Source: Burkholderiales bacterium
GTDB lineage: Bacteria; Pseudomonadota; Gammaproteobacteria; Burkholderiales; Burkholderiaceae_C
DNA length: 64,000 bases
Direction: 5' to 3'
NCBI GenBank assembly: GCA_016185015.1
Contig: JACPOI010000019.1
Coordinates: 58,106 to 122,105 of the forward strand
The notes beneath the pieces were generated by a model, which did not search any database, was not told the origin of the DNA, and was given only the letters and a program-made list of their open reading frames with translations. Positions 30,990 through 39,271 of the stretch are shown here, one piece after another (the first letter of the stretch is position 1; every line of letters starts with the position of its first letter). Both the position numbers and the translations under genes were made by a program.

Positions 30990-31575
30990 CATCGGCCTGC
31001 GTCGCGGCCTGCTGGTGCTGTGCGGTGCCGTGCTGCTGGCCGGCACCTCCGTGGGCCAGGCGGCGGAATGGCAGCTGGGCGAGCTGATGCAGCTGCTGGC
31101 CCAGACGAAAGGCGGGCAGGCCCGTTTCGTCGAGCGCAAGTACATCGCCATGCTGGACAAGCCGGTCGAGTCTTCGGGTGAACTGTCCTTCTCGGCGCCG
31201 GACCGCATGGAGATGCGCACGCTCAAGCCGAAAAAGCAGTCCATGCTGTTGGACGGCAACCGCCTCACCCTGGAGCAGGATGGCCGCCAGAAGACCGTAA
31301 GCCTGCAGTCCTACCCCGAGGTGGCGGCCTTTGTCGAAGGCATACGCGGCACCCTGGCCGGCGACCGCCTGGCCCTGGAAAAAGTCTACAAGGTGCACCT
31401 GATCGGCACGCCGGCCCGCTGGCAACTCATGCTGGTGCCGCGCGAACCCTCGATGAGCCGCATCATCAGCGGCATCCGCATCGGAGGCAGCCAGGGCGAG
31501 GTATCGAGCGTGGCCTATGACCATGCCGATGGCGACCGCTCCGAAATGCAGATCACCCCGGTGGCCCGGCCATGA
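30952..31575 (+). CDS. LolA-like periplasmic outer-membrane lipid carrier (APE-like cluster)
   Basis: Predicted periplasmic protein of 207 residues (if the ATG at 30952 is used) with a Sec signal peptide around IGLRRGLLVLCGAVLLAGTS ending GQA. The mature part shows the LolA half-barrel: LGELMQLLAQTKGGQARFVERKYI, SSGELSFSAPDRMEMRT, MLLDGNRLTLEQDG, ending ISGIRIGGSQGEVSSV. In aryl-polyene loci such a protein (ApeL) is believed to ferry the lipidated pigment to the outer membrane. An alternative GTG start at 30976 gives a shorter leader and has a weak purine-rich site (GGAAAG) upstream. The ATG at 30952 overlaps the acyltransferase gene by 38 bases. It overlaps the exporter start by ATGA. Confidence 0.83.
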   Translation: MTSGKRLPVRPADIGLRRGLLVLCGAVLLAGTSVGQAAEWQLGELMQLLAQTKGGQARFVERKYIAMLDKPVESSGELSFSAPDRMEMRTLKPKKQSMLLDGNRLTLEQDGRQKTVSLQSYPEVAAFVEGIRGTLAGDRLALEKVYKVHLIGTPARWQLMLVPREPSMSRIISGIRIGGSQGEVSSVAYDHADGDRSEMQITPVARP

Positions 31576-33950
31576 AGCGCCTGCGCGTCCACCTGCCCAT
31601 CGTGCTCTGGCTGGCAGCCCTGCTGGCCTGCGTGGCCGTGATCGCCCGCACGACCTTCGTGGCCGATCTCTCGGCCTTCATGCCGCGCGCGCCCAGCGAA
31701 CGCCAGCAGATGCTGATGGACCAGTTCAAGGACGGCATCATCGCGCGCCTGATCGTGGTCGGCATCGAGGGCGGCGACGCCGCCGAACGGGCCCGGCTCT
31801 CGAAGGCGCTCTCCACGGCACTGCGCCAGCAGGCCGAGTTCATCGGCGTGCAAAACGGCAGCGCCGCCGACCTGGCGCTGGACCGCGCCTACGTGTTCGG
31901 CAACCGCTACCTGCTCAGCCCGGCCGTGGACGCGCAACGCTACACGGAAGACGGCCTGCGCCGCGCCATCGGCGGCACGGTGGAGGACCTGTCCGGCAGC
32001 GCCGGCATGCTGCTCAAGCAGCTGCTGCCGCGCGACCCCACGGGTGAGACGCGCGAACTGCTGGGCCAGTTCGAAGGCAGTTCGCAGCCGCCCAGCACCG
32101 AGGGCGTCTGGTCCACGCGCGATGGCGCGCGCGCGCTGCTGCTGCTACAGACCCGGGCCGAGGGCTCGGACATCGATGCACAGGCCCGCACGCTCGAGAC
32201 GGTGCGCAGCGCCTTTGCCGCCATCCCCGACCGCCAGGCCGACACCCGCCTGCTGATGACGGGCACCAGTGTGTTCTCGGTCTCGTCGCGGGCCCTGATC
32301 GAAAGCGAAGTCCATCGGCTTGCCGCCGCCAGCCTGGTGCTGGTCGTCGCCCTGCTGCTGCTGGTCTACCGCTCGGCGCTCCTGCTGGGCCTGAGTCTGC
32401 TGCCCATGCTCACCGGCACGCTAGCCGGCATCACGGCCGTGAGCCTGGGATTCGGGCAGGTGCACGGCATCACGCTGGGCTTTGGCACCACGATGATCGG
32501 TGAGGCCGTGGATTACGCCATCTACCTTTTCGTGCAGCGCCCGGCCACGCCCCAGCAGGCGCGCCTGTTCTGGCGCACGCTCTGGCTGGGCCTGCTGACT
32601 TCGGTGGCGGGTTTCCTGGCGCTGCTGGGCTCGGGTTTCCCGGGCCTGGCGCAACTGGGGCTCTACTCCACGGTCGGCCTGGTGGCGGCCGTGCTGGTCA
32701 CACGCTACGTCCTGCCCCGACTCATGCCCCAGCATCTGCCGGCGCCCGACCTGCCGCGCACCGGTGAGCTGCTGCTCAGGCTGATGCGACAGGCACCGCG
32801 CCTGCGCTGGCTGCTTCTGGTGCTCATGCTGGGCATGCTGGTGGTGGTCGGCCTGCATGCGGACCGCATCTGGAACCGCAGCATCTCCGCCCTCAATCCC
32901 GTGACCCAGGCCGACCAGCAGTTGCACGAAGAGTTGCGCCGCGACCTGGGCGCCTCGGATCTGCGTTACCTGGCCGTGCTGACGGCGGCAGACCCCGAAC
33001 AGGCCCTGCAGCAGGCCGAGCGCGCGGGCCGTGTGCTGCAGGCCCTGAGCCGTGCCGGCACGCTTGCAGGCTACAGCTCACCGAGCCAGGTGCTGCCCAG
33101 CCTGGCCAGCCAGCAAGCCCGCCAGGCCGCGCTGCCGGAGCCGGCGCCCTTGCGTCAACGGCTGGACGCGGCACTGGCCGACCTGCCCCTGCGCGCCGAG
33201 CGCCTGCAAGGCTTCCTGGCGGATGTGGAAAGCAGCCGCACCCGCGCCCTGCTCACGCGCCGCGACCTGGACGGCACGGCCTCGGCGCTGCTGTACGACT
33301 CCCTGCTCATCCCGCGGGCGCGCGACGTTCTGGTACTGATGCCGCTGCGCCCGCCCGTCGTCGACGGGGCGGAGCAGGACATCGACATCGAACGCGTCGA
33401 CGCCGCGCTCAAGGCCGACGGCAACAGGAGCATCACCGTGATCGACCTGCTGGCCGAGACCAACGCCCTGTTCGACAGCTACCTCCACGAAGCGCTGCTG
33501 TTCTCGGGCCTGGGTTGCCTGGCCATCCTGGCCCTGCTGCTGCTCACGCTGCGCTCCGTCACGCGCGCGCTGCGGGTGGCCCTGCCCCTGGCCTGTGCGG
33601 TGGTCTGCGTGACTGGCACCCTGCTGCTGGGCGGAACCTCGCTGACCATCCTGCACCTGGTGGGCCTGTTGCTGGTGGTTGCCATCGGCTCGAACTACGC
33701 CCTCTTCTTCGACAACACGAACACCGGCAGCACGGCCCAGGCGCAGCGCCAGACCAGCATTTCCCTGGTGACGGCCAACCTGACCATCGTCGGCAGCTTC
33801 GGCATGCTGGCGCTGTCCAGCGTGCCCGTGCTGGCCATCCTGGGCATCACTGTCGGCCTGGGCACGGTGCTGGCCCTGGTGTTTTCTGCGGTGCTCGCCC
33901 GCTCGCAGCCCGGCCTGGAACAGGCCCACCCGGTAAAATTGACCGCCTGA
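31572..33950 (+). CDS. MMPL/RND-family exporter (APE-like cluster)
   Basis: Large inner-membrane transporter of 792 residues with the RND two-fold plan: a first helix (MKRLRVHLPIVLWLAALLAC), a big periplasmic loop, a block of five helices (about 250-385), a helix near 415-430, a second periplasmic loop, and a final five-helix block (about 640-785). Helix 4-like segments (TLGFGTTMIGEAVDYAIYLF and AIGSNYALFFDN) carry the acidic/polar residues typical for proton coupling in MMPL proteins. In E. coli APE clusters ApeM has this role, probably moving the aryl-polyene lipid. It works next to the LolA-like carrier, whose gene it overlaps by four bases. The exact substrate is inferred from context. 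Confidence 0.88.
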   Translation: MKRLRVHLPIVLWLAALLACVAVIARTTFVADLSAFMPRAPSERQQMLMDQFKDGIIARLIVVGIEGGDAAERARLSKALSTALRQQAEFIGVQNGSAADLALDRAYVFGNRYLLSPAVDAQRYTEDGLRRAIGGTVEDLSGSAGMLLKQLLPRDPTGETRELLGQFEGSSQPPSTEGVWSTRDGARALLLLQTRAEGSDIDAQARTLETVRSAFAAIPDRQADTRLLMTGTSVFSVSSRALIESEVHRLAAASLVLVVALLLLVYRSALLLGLSLLPMLTGTLAGITAVSLGFGQVHGITLGFGTTMIGEAVDYAIYLFVQRPATPQQARLFWRTLWLGLLTSVAGFLALLGSGFPGLAQLGLYSTVGLVAAVLVTRYVLPRLMPQHLPAPDLPRTGELLLRLMRQAPRLRWLLLVLMLGMLVVVGLHADRIWNRSISALNPVTQADQQLHEELRRDLGASDLRYLAVLTAADPEQALQQAERAGRVLQALSRAGTLAGYSSPSQVLPSLASQQARQAALPEPAPLRQRLDAALADLPLRAERLQGFLADVESSRTRALLTRRDLDGTASALLYDSLLIPRARDVLVLMPLRPPVVDGAEQDIDIERVDAALKADGNRSITVIDLLAETNALFDSYLHEALLFSGLGCLAILALLLLTLRSVTRALRVALPLACAVVCVTGTLLLGGTSLTILHLVGLLLVVAIGSNYALFFDNTNTGSTAQAQRQTSISLVTANLTIVGSFGMLALSSVPVLAILGITVGLGTVLALVFSAVLARSQPGLEQAHPVKLTA

Positions 33951-33979
33951 TCCCGGTCCCCCGTCTCTCCCCTGTCCCC

Positions 33980-35176
33980 ATGCCGTCCCCGCTCCAACTT
34001 TCCGCCTACACCATGACCAGCGCCCTGGGCGCCGGACTCGCTCCGACGCTCGATGCCTTGCGCCAGCAGCGCAGCGGGGTGCGGCACATGCGCTGGGAGA
34101 CCGTCGAGCTGGACACCTGCCTGGGCGAGGTGGCGGGACTGGACGATGTCAGGCTGCGCGAGGACCTCGCCGCCTTCGACTGCCGTAACAACCGGCTGGC
34201 CCAGCTGGGCCTGGAACAGGACGGGTTCGCGCTTGCCGTGCGCGGGGCCATGCGTCGCCACGGCGCCGACCGCATCGGCGTCTTCCTGGGCACCAGCACC
34301 TCGGGCATCCTGAGTTCCGAACTGGCCTACCGCCAGCGTGATGCGGATACCGGCGCCTTCACCGTGCCACTGGACTACCAGCACACGCACAACGGCTATT
34401 CGGTGGCCGATTTCGTGCGCTCCTATTTCGGCCTCACGGGCCCGGCTTTTGTCGTGTCGACAGCCTGCTCGTCGAGTGCCAAGGTCTTCGGCAACGCGCA
34501 GCGCATGATGGACTGCGGCCTGATCGATGCCGCCATCGTCGGCGGGGTCGACTCGCTCTGCCTGACCACGCTCTACGGCTTCAACTCCCTGCAACTGGTG
34601 TCGGCCCGGCCTTGCCGTCCCTTTGATGCCACGCGCGATGGCATTTCCATCGGCGAGGCCGCTGCCTACGCCCTGGTCGAGCGTGCCGACCAGGCCGCGC
34701 CAGGCGCCATCGTCATGAGCGGCATCGGTGAGTCCAGCGATGCGCACCACATGTCGTCCCCCCACCCCGAGGGCCTGGGTGCGCGTGCGGCCATGCAGCA
34801 GGCCCTGGCCATGGCCGGCCTGCAGCCCTCGCAGATCGACTACATCAACCTGCACGGCACCGCGACACCCAGCAACGATACGGCCGAGGACAAGGCGGTG
34901 AGCGCCCTGTTCGGCACAACCACCCCCAGCAGCTCCACCAAGGGCCACACCGGTCACACGCTCGGGGCGGCCGGCGGCATTGAAGCCGTCATCTGCGCGC
35001 TGGCCCTGCAGCACGGCCTGGCACCGGGCGGCTGCGGCACCGAGCAGCTGGACCCGACGCTGCAGTCCCGCTACCTGCTGAGCAATCTGGAACAACCCCT
35101 GCGCCATGTCCTGAGCAATTCCTTCGGCTTCGGCGGCAGCAACTGCAGCATGGTGCTGTCGAGGGTCGAAGCATGA
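33980..35176 (+). CDS. Beta-ketoacyl-ACP synthase (KAS I/II fold), complete active site
   Basis: Chain-extending ketosynthase of 398 residues. The Cys-His-His triad is visible: Cys163 in VVSTACSSSAKVF, His292 in NLHGTATPSN, His326 in KGHTGHTLGAAGG. The ATG at 33980 begins MPSPLQLSAYTMTSALGAG, a normal KS N-terminus; the longer frame upstream runs inside the MMPL gene and was rejected. Its neighbour at 35173 is a chain-length-factor-like half, suggesting a KS/CLF heterodimer as in ApeO/ApeC of E. coli. It would condense malonyl-ACP units onto the aryl starter. The second full KS of the locus is at 39272-40534. Confidence 0.92.
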   Translation: MPSPLQLSAYTMTSALGAGLAPTLDALRQQRSGVRHMRWETVELDTCLGEVAGLDDVRLREDLAAFDCRNNRLAQLGLEQDGFALAVRGAMRRHGADRIGVFLGTSTSGILSSELAYRQRDADTGAFTVPLDYQHTHNGYSVADFVRSYFGLTGPAFVVSTACSSSAKVFGNAQRMMDCGLIDAAIVGGVDSLCLTTLYGFNSLQLVSARPCRPFDATRDGISIGEAAAYALVERADQAAPGAIVMSGIGESSDAHHMSSPHPEGLGARAAMQQALAMAGLQPSQIDYINLHGTATPSNDTAEDKAVSALFGTTTPSSSTKGHTGHTLGAAGGIEAVICALALQHGLAPGGCGTEQLDPTLQSRYLLSNLEQPLRHVLSNSFGFGGSNCSMVLSRVEA

Positions 35177-36036
35177 GCGTCGCACGGCCGCCAGCAGACA
35201 CTCGCACCGCAGTCCGCCAGGACGAAGGTATTCAAATGCGTCAGCTACAGGTTCACATGCAGGGCGTCGGGGTCTATGGGCCTGGCCTGACCGGCTGGGC
35301 GCAGACCGCCGAGGTGCTGGCTGGTCGCCAGCCTTTTGGCCTGGCTGACATCAGCCTGCCGCCGGCCGAGGCCCTGCCGCCGGCCGAGCGCCGGCGAGCC
35401 GGCGTATCCATCAAGCTGGCCTTTGCAGCGGGCTTCGACGCCATCCGCCAGGCCGGGGCCGATGCGGCTCGCCTGCGTTCGGTCTTCACCTCGACAGGCG
35501 GTGATTGCGACAACTGCCACGCCATCCTGGAAACCCTGGCGTCGGCCGACCGCGCTGTCTCTCCCACGCGTTTTCACAACTCGGTGCACAACGCTCCCTC
35601 AGGTTACTGGGGCATCGCCACGGCCTGCCGGGCCACGTCGACCAGCCTGTGCGCCTACGACGGCTCCTTTGCAGCCGGCCTGCTGGAGGCGGCTACCCAG
35701 GTCGTGAGTTCGGGGGAGCCGTGCTTGCTGCTGGCCTACGACAGCCCCTATCCCGAGCCGCTGGGCCAGGTGCGCGGCATCCCCTACCCCTTTGGCGTCG
35801 GCCTGGTGCTGAGCCCCGAGCCGCTGGCCGACAACGCGCCCTCGCTGCGCCTGAGCCTGAGCCGGCAGGCCCCCACCCGCCTGCCCGATCCGGCGCTGGA
35901 AGCCATGCGATGCAGCGTTCCTGCGGCACGCAGCCTGCCCTTGCTGCAGCACCTGGCGCAAGGCCGCGATGGCCGGGTCAGCCTGGACTACCTCGACGGA
36001 ATGGCCCTTGATGTCGACATCGAGCACGCTGCCTGA
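35173..36036 (+). CDS. Beta-ketoacyl synthase chain-length-factor-like protein
   Basis: A 287-residue protein with only the N-terminal half of the ketosynthase fold (Ketoacyl-synt_2 type), as in ApeC. It has MQGVGVYGPGLTGWAQTAEVL, SIKLAFAAGFDAIRQAG, TSTGGDCDNCHAILETL and NSVHNAPSGYWGIAT. A cysteine remains at the KS-like position in TACRATSTSL, but the downstream catalytic histidine motifs of a full KS are missing, so it is probably a non-condensing partner. The start overlaps the KS stop by ATGA; an internal ATG at 35236 has AAGG 8 bases before it and could be the true start. It probably sets the chain length of the polyene. Confidence 0.85.
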   Translation: MSVARPPADTRTAVRQDEGIQMRQLQVHMQGVGVYGPGLTGWAQTAEVLAGRQPFGLADISLPPAEALPPAERRRAGVSIKLAFAAGFDAIRQAGADAARLRSVFTSTGGDCDNCHAILETLASADRAVSPTRFHNSVHNAPSGYWGIATACRATSTSLCAYDGSFAAGLLEAATQVVSSGEPCLLLAYDSPYPEPLGQVRGIPYPFGVGLVLSPEPLADNAPSLRLSLSRQAPTRLPDPALEAMRCSVPAARSLPLLQHLAQGRDGRVSLDYLDGMALDVDIEHAA

Positions 36037-36463
36037 CCACGCCTGGATCGCGGCGCGTATCCCGCACCAGGGCAGCATGTGCCTGCTCGATGCAGTGCTG
36101 CAATGGGATGCCGAGCACATCGTCTGCCGCGCCAGCAGCCATCTAAACACCGACCACCCGCTGCGGGCGGATGCGCAGCTGGGCATGGCCAACGGCATCG
36201 AGTACGCGGCCCAGGCCATGGCCGTGCACGGCGCGCTACTCGCGGGCAGCGAAACGGCACCGGCTGCCGGTTTCCTGGCCAGCGTGCGCGACGTGAAGTG
36301 GCAGGCCCCGCGGCTCGACACACAAGCCGCCGAACTGCAGATCCACGCCCAGCGCCTATCGGGGGACGGCAACACCATCCTCTACAGCTTCCACCTCGAA
36401 GCAGGGGGCAGCACCCTGCTGAGCGGTCGCGCCAGCGTCATGCTCGATGCGGGCGCATCATGA
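36011..36463 (+). CDS. Hotdog 3-hydroxyacyl-ACP dehydratase, ApeP-like
   Basis: Second dehydratase of the operon, 150 residues. The N-terminus MSTSSTLPDHAWIAARIPHQG has the catalytic-type His in IPHQGSMCLLD, the layout of ApeP/FabZ-like hotdog proteins. The central helix is GIEYAAQAMAVHGAL, with the conserved Glu-Tyr-Ala-Ala-Gln. The rest is hotdog sheet (GFLASVRDVKWQAPRLD, LLSGRASVMLDAG). The ATG at 36011 overlaps the previous gene by 26 bases; a longer frame has no family similarity. Pairing with the short dehydratase at 29746-30045 would follow the ApeI/ApeP heterodimer of E. coli; this is inference from family knowledge. Confidence 0.82.
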   Translation: MSTSSTLPDHAWIAARIPHQGSMCLLDAVLQWDAEHIVCRASSHLNTDHPLRADAQLGMANGIEYAAQAMAVHGALLAGSETAPAAGFLASVRDVKWQAPRLDTQAAELQIHAQRLSGDGNTILYSFHLEAGGSTLLSGRASVMLDAGAS

Positions 36464-36485
36464 ACCTCCTGCACACGGACCCCGC

Positions 36486-37205
36486 ATGAAATACGCACTC
36501 GTCACCGGCGGCAGCGGCGCCATCGGCGCCGCCATCTGTCGCCAGCTGGCCGCCGACGGCCTGCACGTCATCGTCCACGCCAACCGCAATGCCGAAGCGG
36601 CCGAAGCGCTGCGCGCAGAGATCGTGGCGGCGGGCGGCTCCGCCAGCACCGTGAGCTTCGACGTGGCCGACGAGGCCGCAACGCGCGCGGCGCTGGAGCC
36701 CCTCGTGGCGCAACAGCCCATCCAGGTGCTGGTCAACAACGCCGGCATGCACGACGACGCCGTCTTTCCGGGCATGAGCAGCGCGCAGTGGCATCGGGTG
36801 ATCGACGTGTCGCTCAACAGCTTCTTCCACGTCACGCAGCCTTTGACCATGCCCATGATCCGCACCCGCTGGGGGCGCATCATCACGGTCACCTCCATTG
36901 CCGGCATCACCGGCAACCGCGGGCAGACCAACTATGCGGCGGCCAAGAGCGGCCTGCATGCGGCCAGCAAATCGCTGGCGCAGGAGCTGGCCAGTCGCGG
37001 CATCACCGTGAACGCCGTGGCACCCGGCATCATCACCTCCGACATGAGCAAGGACGCCTTCGATGCCGAATCGATCCAGCGCCTGGTGCCCATGAAACGC
37101 GCGGGACGCCCCGAGGAGGTCGCGGCCCTGGTGAGTTTTCTGGCCTCGGAGCAGGCGGCCTACATCACCGTCCAGGTGATCTCGGTCAATGGCGGGATGA
37201 TCTAG
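36486..37205 (+). CDS. 3-oxoacyl-ACP reductase (FabG-like SDR)
   Basis: NADPH-dependent ketoreductase of 239 residues in the classical SDR family; it reduces the 3-keto group after each condensation (ApeQ role). It has the cofactor motif TGGSGAIG (7-14), NNAG (84-87), and the catalytic Ser137 (TVTSIAG), Tyr150 and Lys154 (NYAAAKSG). It ends VISVNGGMI as FabG proteins do. The ATG at 36486 is preferred over an upstream in-frame ATG. It is the last plus-strand gene of the operon. Its TAG stop lies in a CTAG shared with the stop of the convergent PAP2 gene. Confidence 0.92.
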   Translation: MKYALVTGGSGAIGAAICRQLAADGLHVIVHANRNAEAAEALRAEIVAAGGSASTVSFDVADEAATRAALEPLVAQQPIQVLVNNAGMHDDAVFPGMSSAQWHRVIDVSLNSFFHVTQPLTMPMIRTRWGRIITVTSIAGITGNRGQTNYAAAKSGLHAASKSLAQELASRGITVNAVAPGIITSDMSKDAFDAESIQRLVPMKRAGRPEEVAALVSFLASEQAAYITVQVISVNGGMI

Positions 37206-37879
37206 GGCCTGACGGAGAACGTGTCAGCGGCAAACAGCCGGCGGAACAGGCCCAGGCTGAGCAAGCCGCCCAGAGCCCCTAGCAGCACGCCGCCCACCAC
37301 ATCCAGCACCACGTGCTGCTTGGTCGCCAGGGTCGAGTAGGCGATGAGCGCGCACCACGACCAGTTCAGGGCCAGCCAGGCGCGGCCTGCAGCGACCGCC
37401 CTCAGCTGATGGTGCAACCAGATCGCCGAGAACACGGCAATGCCCACGTGGAGTGAAGGACAGGCATTGCCTGCGGAGTCCACACCCTCCAGCAAGGCCA
37501 GGCCGCTGCCTGGCGGCCGCTCGAAAACCGGCACGATCGTGGGCCAGAAATAGAAGATGAACAGCCCGACCAGACAGGTCACACCCACGCCGAATCCGTA
37601 GTAGACCAGCTGCCGCACATTGGGCAACAGGGCCGGTGGCAGGCAGGTGTAGAACCAGAGCGAGAGATAGGGAAGCCAGGCCCACCATTGCATGGGGATG
37701 GCACGGTCGAGCCAGGTGACAGGCATCGTGCTCACCTGCGTGTGCGGGTAACGCAGCAGGAAAAAATAGGCCTCGAAAAACAGCCAGATGAAAAGCGCCG
37801 AGCCCGGTGCCTTGAGCCACCAGAAGCGCCACAGCATTTGGTTCAGTGCGCGCATCGGGCTCGTTCGGGTAGGGGTCAT
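37202..37879 (-). CDS. PAP2-superfamily membrane phosphatase-like protein
   Basis: Integral membrane protein of 225 residues with about six hydrophobic helices. The acid-phosphatase motifs are recognisable: CPSLHVGIAVFSAIWLH (P-S-x-H) in the middle and TLATKQHVVLDVVGGVLLG (the x5-H-x3-D motif) near the C-terminus. The first motif of PAP2 (K-x6-R-P) is not obvious. Such enzymes dephosphorylate lipid phosphates, for example undecaprenyl or phosphatidic acid types. It is opposite in direction to its neighbours, and its TAG shares the CTAG at 37202-37205 with the ketoreductase. The ATG at 37879 was chosen; a start at 37855 is possible. A role in lipid-linked polyene assembly is inferred from position only. 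Confidence 0.78.
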   Translation of the reverse strand: MTPTRTSPMRALNQMLWRFWWLKAPGSALFIWLFFEAYFFLLRYPHTQVSTMPVTWLDRAIPMQWWAWLPYLSLWFYTCLPPALLPNVRQLVYYGFGVGVTCLVGLFIFYFWPTIVPVFERPPGSGLALLEGVDSAGNACPSLHVGIAVFSAIWLHHQLRAVAAGRAWLALNWSWCALIAYSTLATKQHVVLDVVGGVLLGALGGLLSLGLFRRLFAADTFSVRP

Positions 37880-37924
37880 GGTCAATAATTGCGGTCCTGT
37901 GAGCAATGGTATCAACTAAAAATC

Positions 37925-38680
37925 ATGCAAATGCGACGATCCGGCAACCCGCTCTGGAGGCTTTACGAGGTCTTTGTCATGGTGTTCGGGCTCGGCCTGC
38001 TCGCGCTGATCTGCCTGCTGTCGATTCCCCTGTTCCTGCTGCTTTTCATCACGTTGCCGCGCCGCTGGCACAGGGCGGTTTCACGTCGCATCATCCGTTT
38101 CGGCTTTCAGGCCTACCTTCGGACCTTGCACTGGGTCTGCCAGATCCGCACCGACCTGCATGAGCTGGATGGCCTGCAAGACGAAGGACCGCTGATCATC
38201 ATCGCCAACCACCCTTCCCTGCTCGACGCGGTCATGCTGCTGAGCTGCTCGTCCAGGGCGACCTGCGTGCTCAAGGCCAGCCTGCTGCACAACCCCCTGT
38301 ACGGTGTGGGTGCGCGCATGGCCAGGTACGTGAGCAACGAAGACCCGCGCCGCATGATCGAAGACGCATGCCGTGAATTGGCGCATGGCGCCCATTTCAT
38401 CCTGTTCCCTGAAGGCGGACGCAGCCGCGAGTTCCCCATCAGCAGCCTCTCCAGCGCCTGCATACTGATGTCGAAGAAAAGCCAGGTGCCCATCCAGGCT
38501 GTCATCCTGGAGTTTTCCACGCCTTATCTGGGCAAGCACTGGGGCCTGTTCACCCCGCCCGTCCTGCCCCTCACCATCCGGGCCCGCCTGGGCCGGCGCT
38601 TCGAGCCGCCGGAGCTCACGGCCCAGGCACTGAGCGAGCTGGACAGCTATTTCCGCAGCGAGCTCCCGGCCAGGGACTGA
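37925..38680 (+). CDS. 1-acyl-glycerol-3-phosphate acyltransferase-like (PlsC family)
   Basis: Acyltransferase of 251 residues with one or two N-terminal membrane helices (VMVFGLGLLALICLLSIP, FLLLFITLP) and the PlsC catalytic H-x4-D motif in IIIANHPSLLDAVMLL. The second motif FPEGGRSREFPIS binds the glycerophosphate or equivalent. It ends with LSELDSYFRSEL. It differs from the LpxL-type enzyme at 30042. As the locus has two acyltransferases, one may load the polyene onto a glycolipid or lipid acceptor and the other may form the anchor. The ATG at 37925 was preferred over an upstream start in the divergent promoter region. The promoter region shared with the PAP2 gene is only 45 bases. Confidence 0.85.
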   Translation: MQMRRSGNPLWRLYEVFVMVFGLGLLALICLLSIPLFLLLFITLPRRWHRAVSRRIIRFGFQAYLRTLHWVCQIRTDLHELDGLQDEGPLIIIANHPSLLDAVMLLSCSSRATCVLKASLLHNPLYGVGARMARYVSNEDPRRMIEDACRELAHGAHFILFPEGGRSREFPISSLSSACILMSKKSQVPIQAVILEFSTPYLGKHWGLFTPPVLPLTIRARLGRRFEPPELTAQALSELDSYFRSELPARD

Positions 38681-38700
38681 AGCCGCAGCACAGGCACCGC

Positions 38701-39213
38701 TCAGGCGTTGCGCTGGGCGAGGCTGGCCAGGCCATCCATCACGGCCTGGCGCGGGGAGTTGATCACCAGGATCTCGATCTGGGCCGCTTCATCGCCGCCC
38801 ACGGTCAGCAGGGCCGTGACCGCCGCCGCCGTTTCCGACATGGGCCGCGTGCGCACATCCACCTGCACGGTCTCACGCGGCAGCACCGGGCGCTTGAAGC
38901 TGCACTTGCGGATGCTGGCGAGCAAACCCAGGTAATCGCCTTCCAGGCGCCGCGCCGCCGGGGAACCCGCCCGCATGCCCGCGCCGGCCACCTGTGCCAC
39001 CAGCTCGACCAGCATCACGCCCGGCACCAGCGGCAGGCCGGGGAAATGGCCGCGCAGGATGGCACCGTCCTCAGACCAGCGCGCACTGGCCTGGTAGTGA
39101 TCGTGGTCCAGCACCGTGAGGTGTTCGATCAGCTGCATGTCGCCGCGGTGCGGCAGCAGCTGGTAGACGCCGGCGGCATCGAGCTCGATGGGGTAGCTCA
39201 GCGTCTCGCTCAT
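38701..39213 (-). CDS. FabZ-type 3-hydroxyacyl-ACP dehydratase (third of the locus)
   Basis: Hotdog dehydratase of 170 residues with the full FabZ layout: YQLLPHRGDMQLIEHL, then LRGHFPGLPLVPGVMLVELVAQ with the catalytic His and the following Glu in the central helix, then IRKCSFKRPVLPRETVQV. It has no signal sequence. It lies on the minus strand just after the second ketosynthase and the second ACP, together forming a small operon (ACP, KS, DH). The housekeeping FabZ would sit with lpx genes, so this is likely a dedicated pathway enzyme. A stop-to-start gap of 58 bases separates it from the KS gene. Confidence 0.87.
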   Translation of the reverse strand: MSETLSYPIELDAAGVYQLLPHRGDMQLIEHLTVLDHDHYQASARWSEDGAILRGHFPGLPLVPGVMLVELVAQVAGAGMRAGSPAARRLEGDYLGLLASIRKCSFKRPVLPRETVQVDVRTRPMSETAAAVTALLTVGGDEAAQIEILVINSPRQAVMDGLASLAQRNA

Positions 39214-39271
39214 CAGCAGACCTCCGCCCTGCAGGCTGCGGTGCTATTCGCCTTGGGAGCGGCCCCGCGGC

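Noticed and set aside
33515..33979. N-terminal extension of the ketosynthase frame
   Set aside because: It lies inside the MMPL gene in another frame and is not KS-like; the KS begins at MPSPLQLSAY (33980).
35173..36036. Idea that the CLF-like gene is a truncated (pseudo) ketosynthase
   Set aside because: Its length and sequence match the short ketosynthase N-domain proteins of polyene loci, and it overlaps neighbours by four bases without frameshift.
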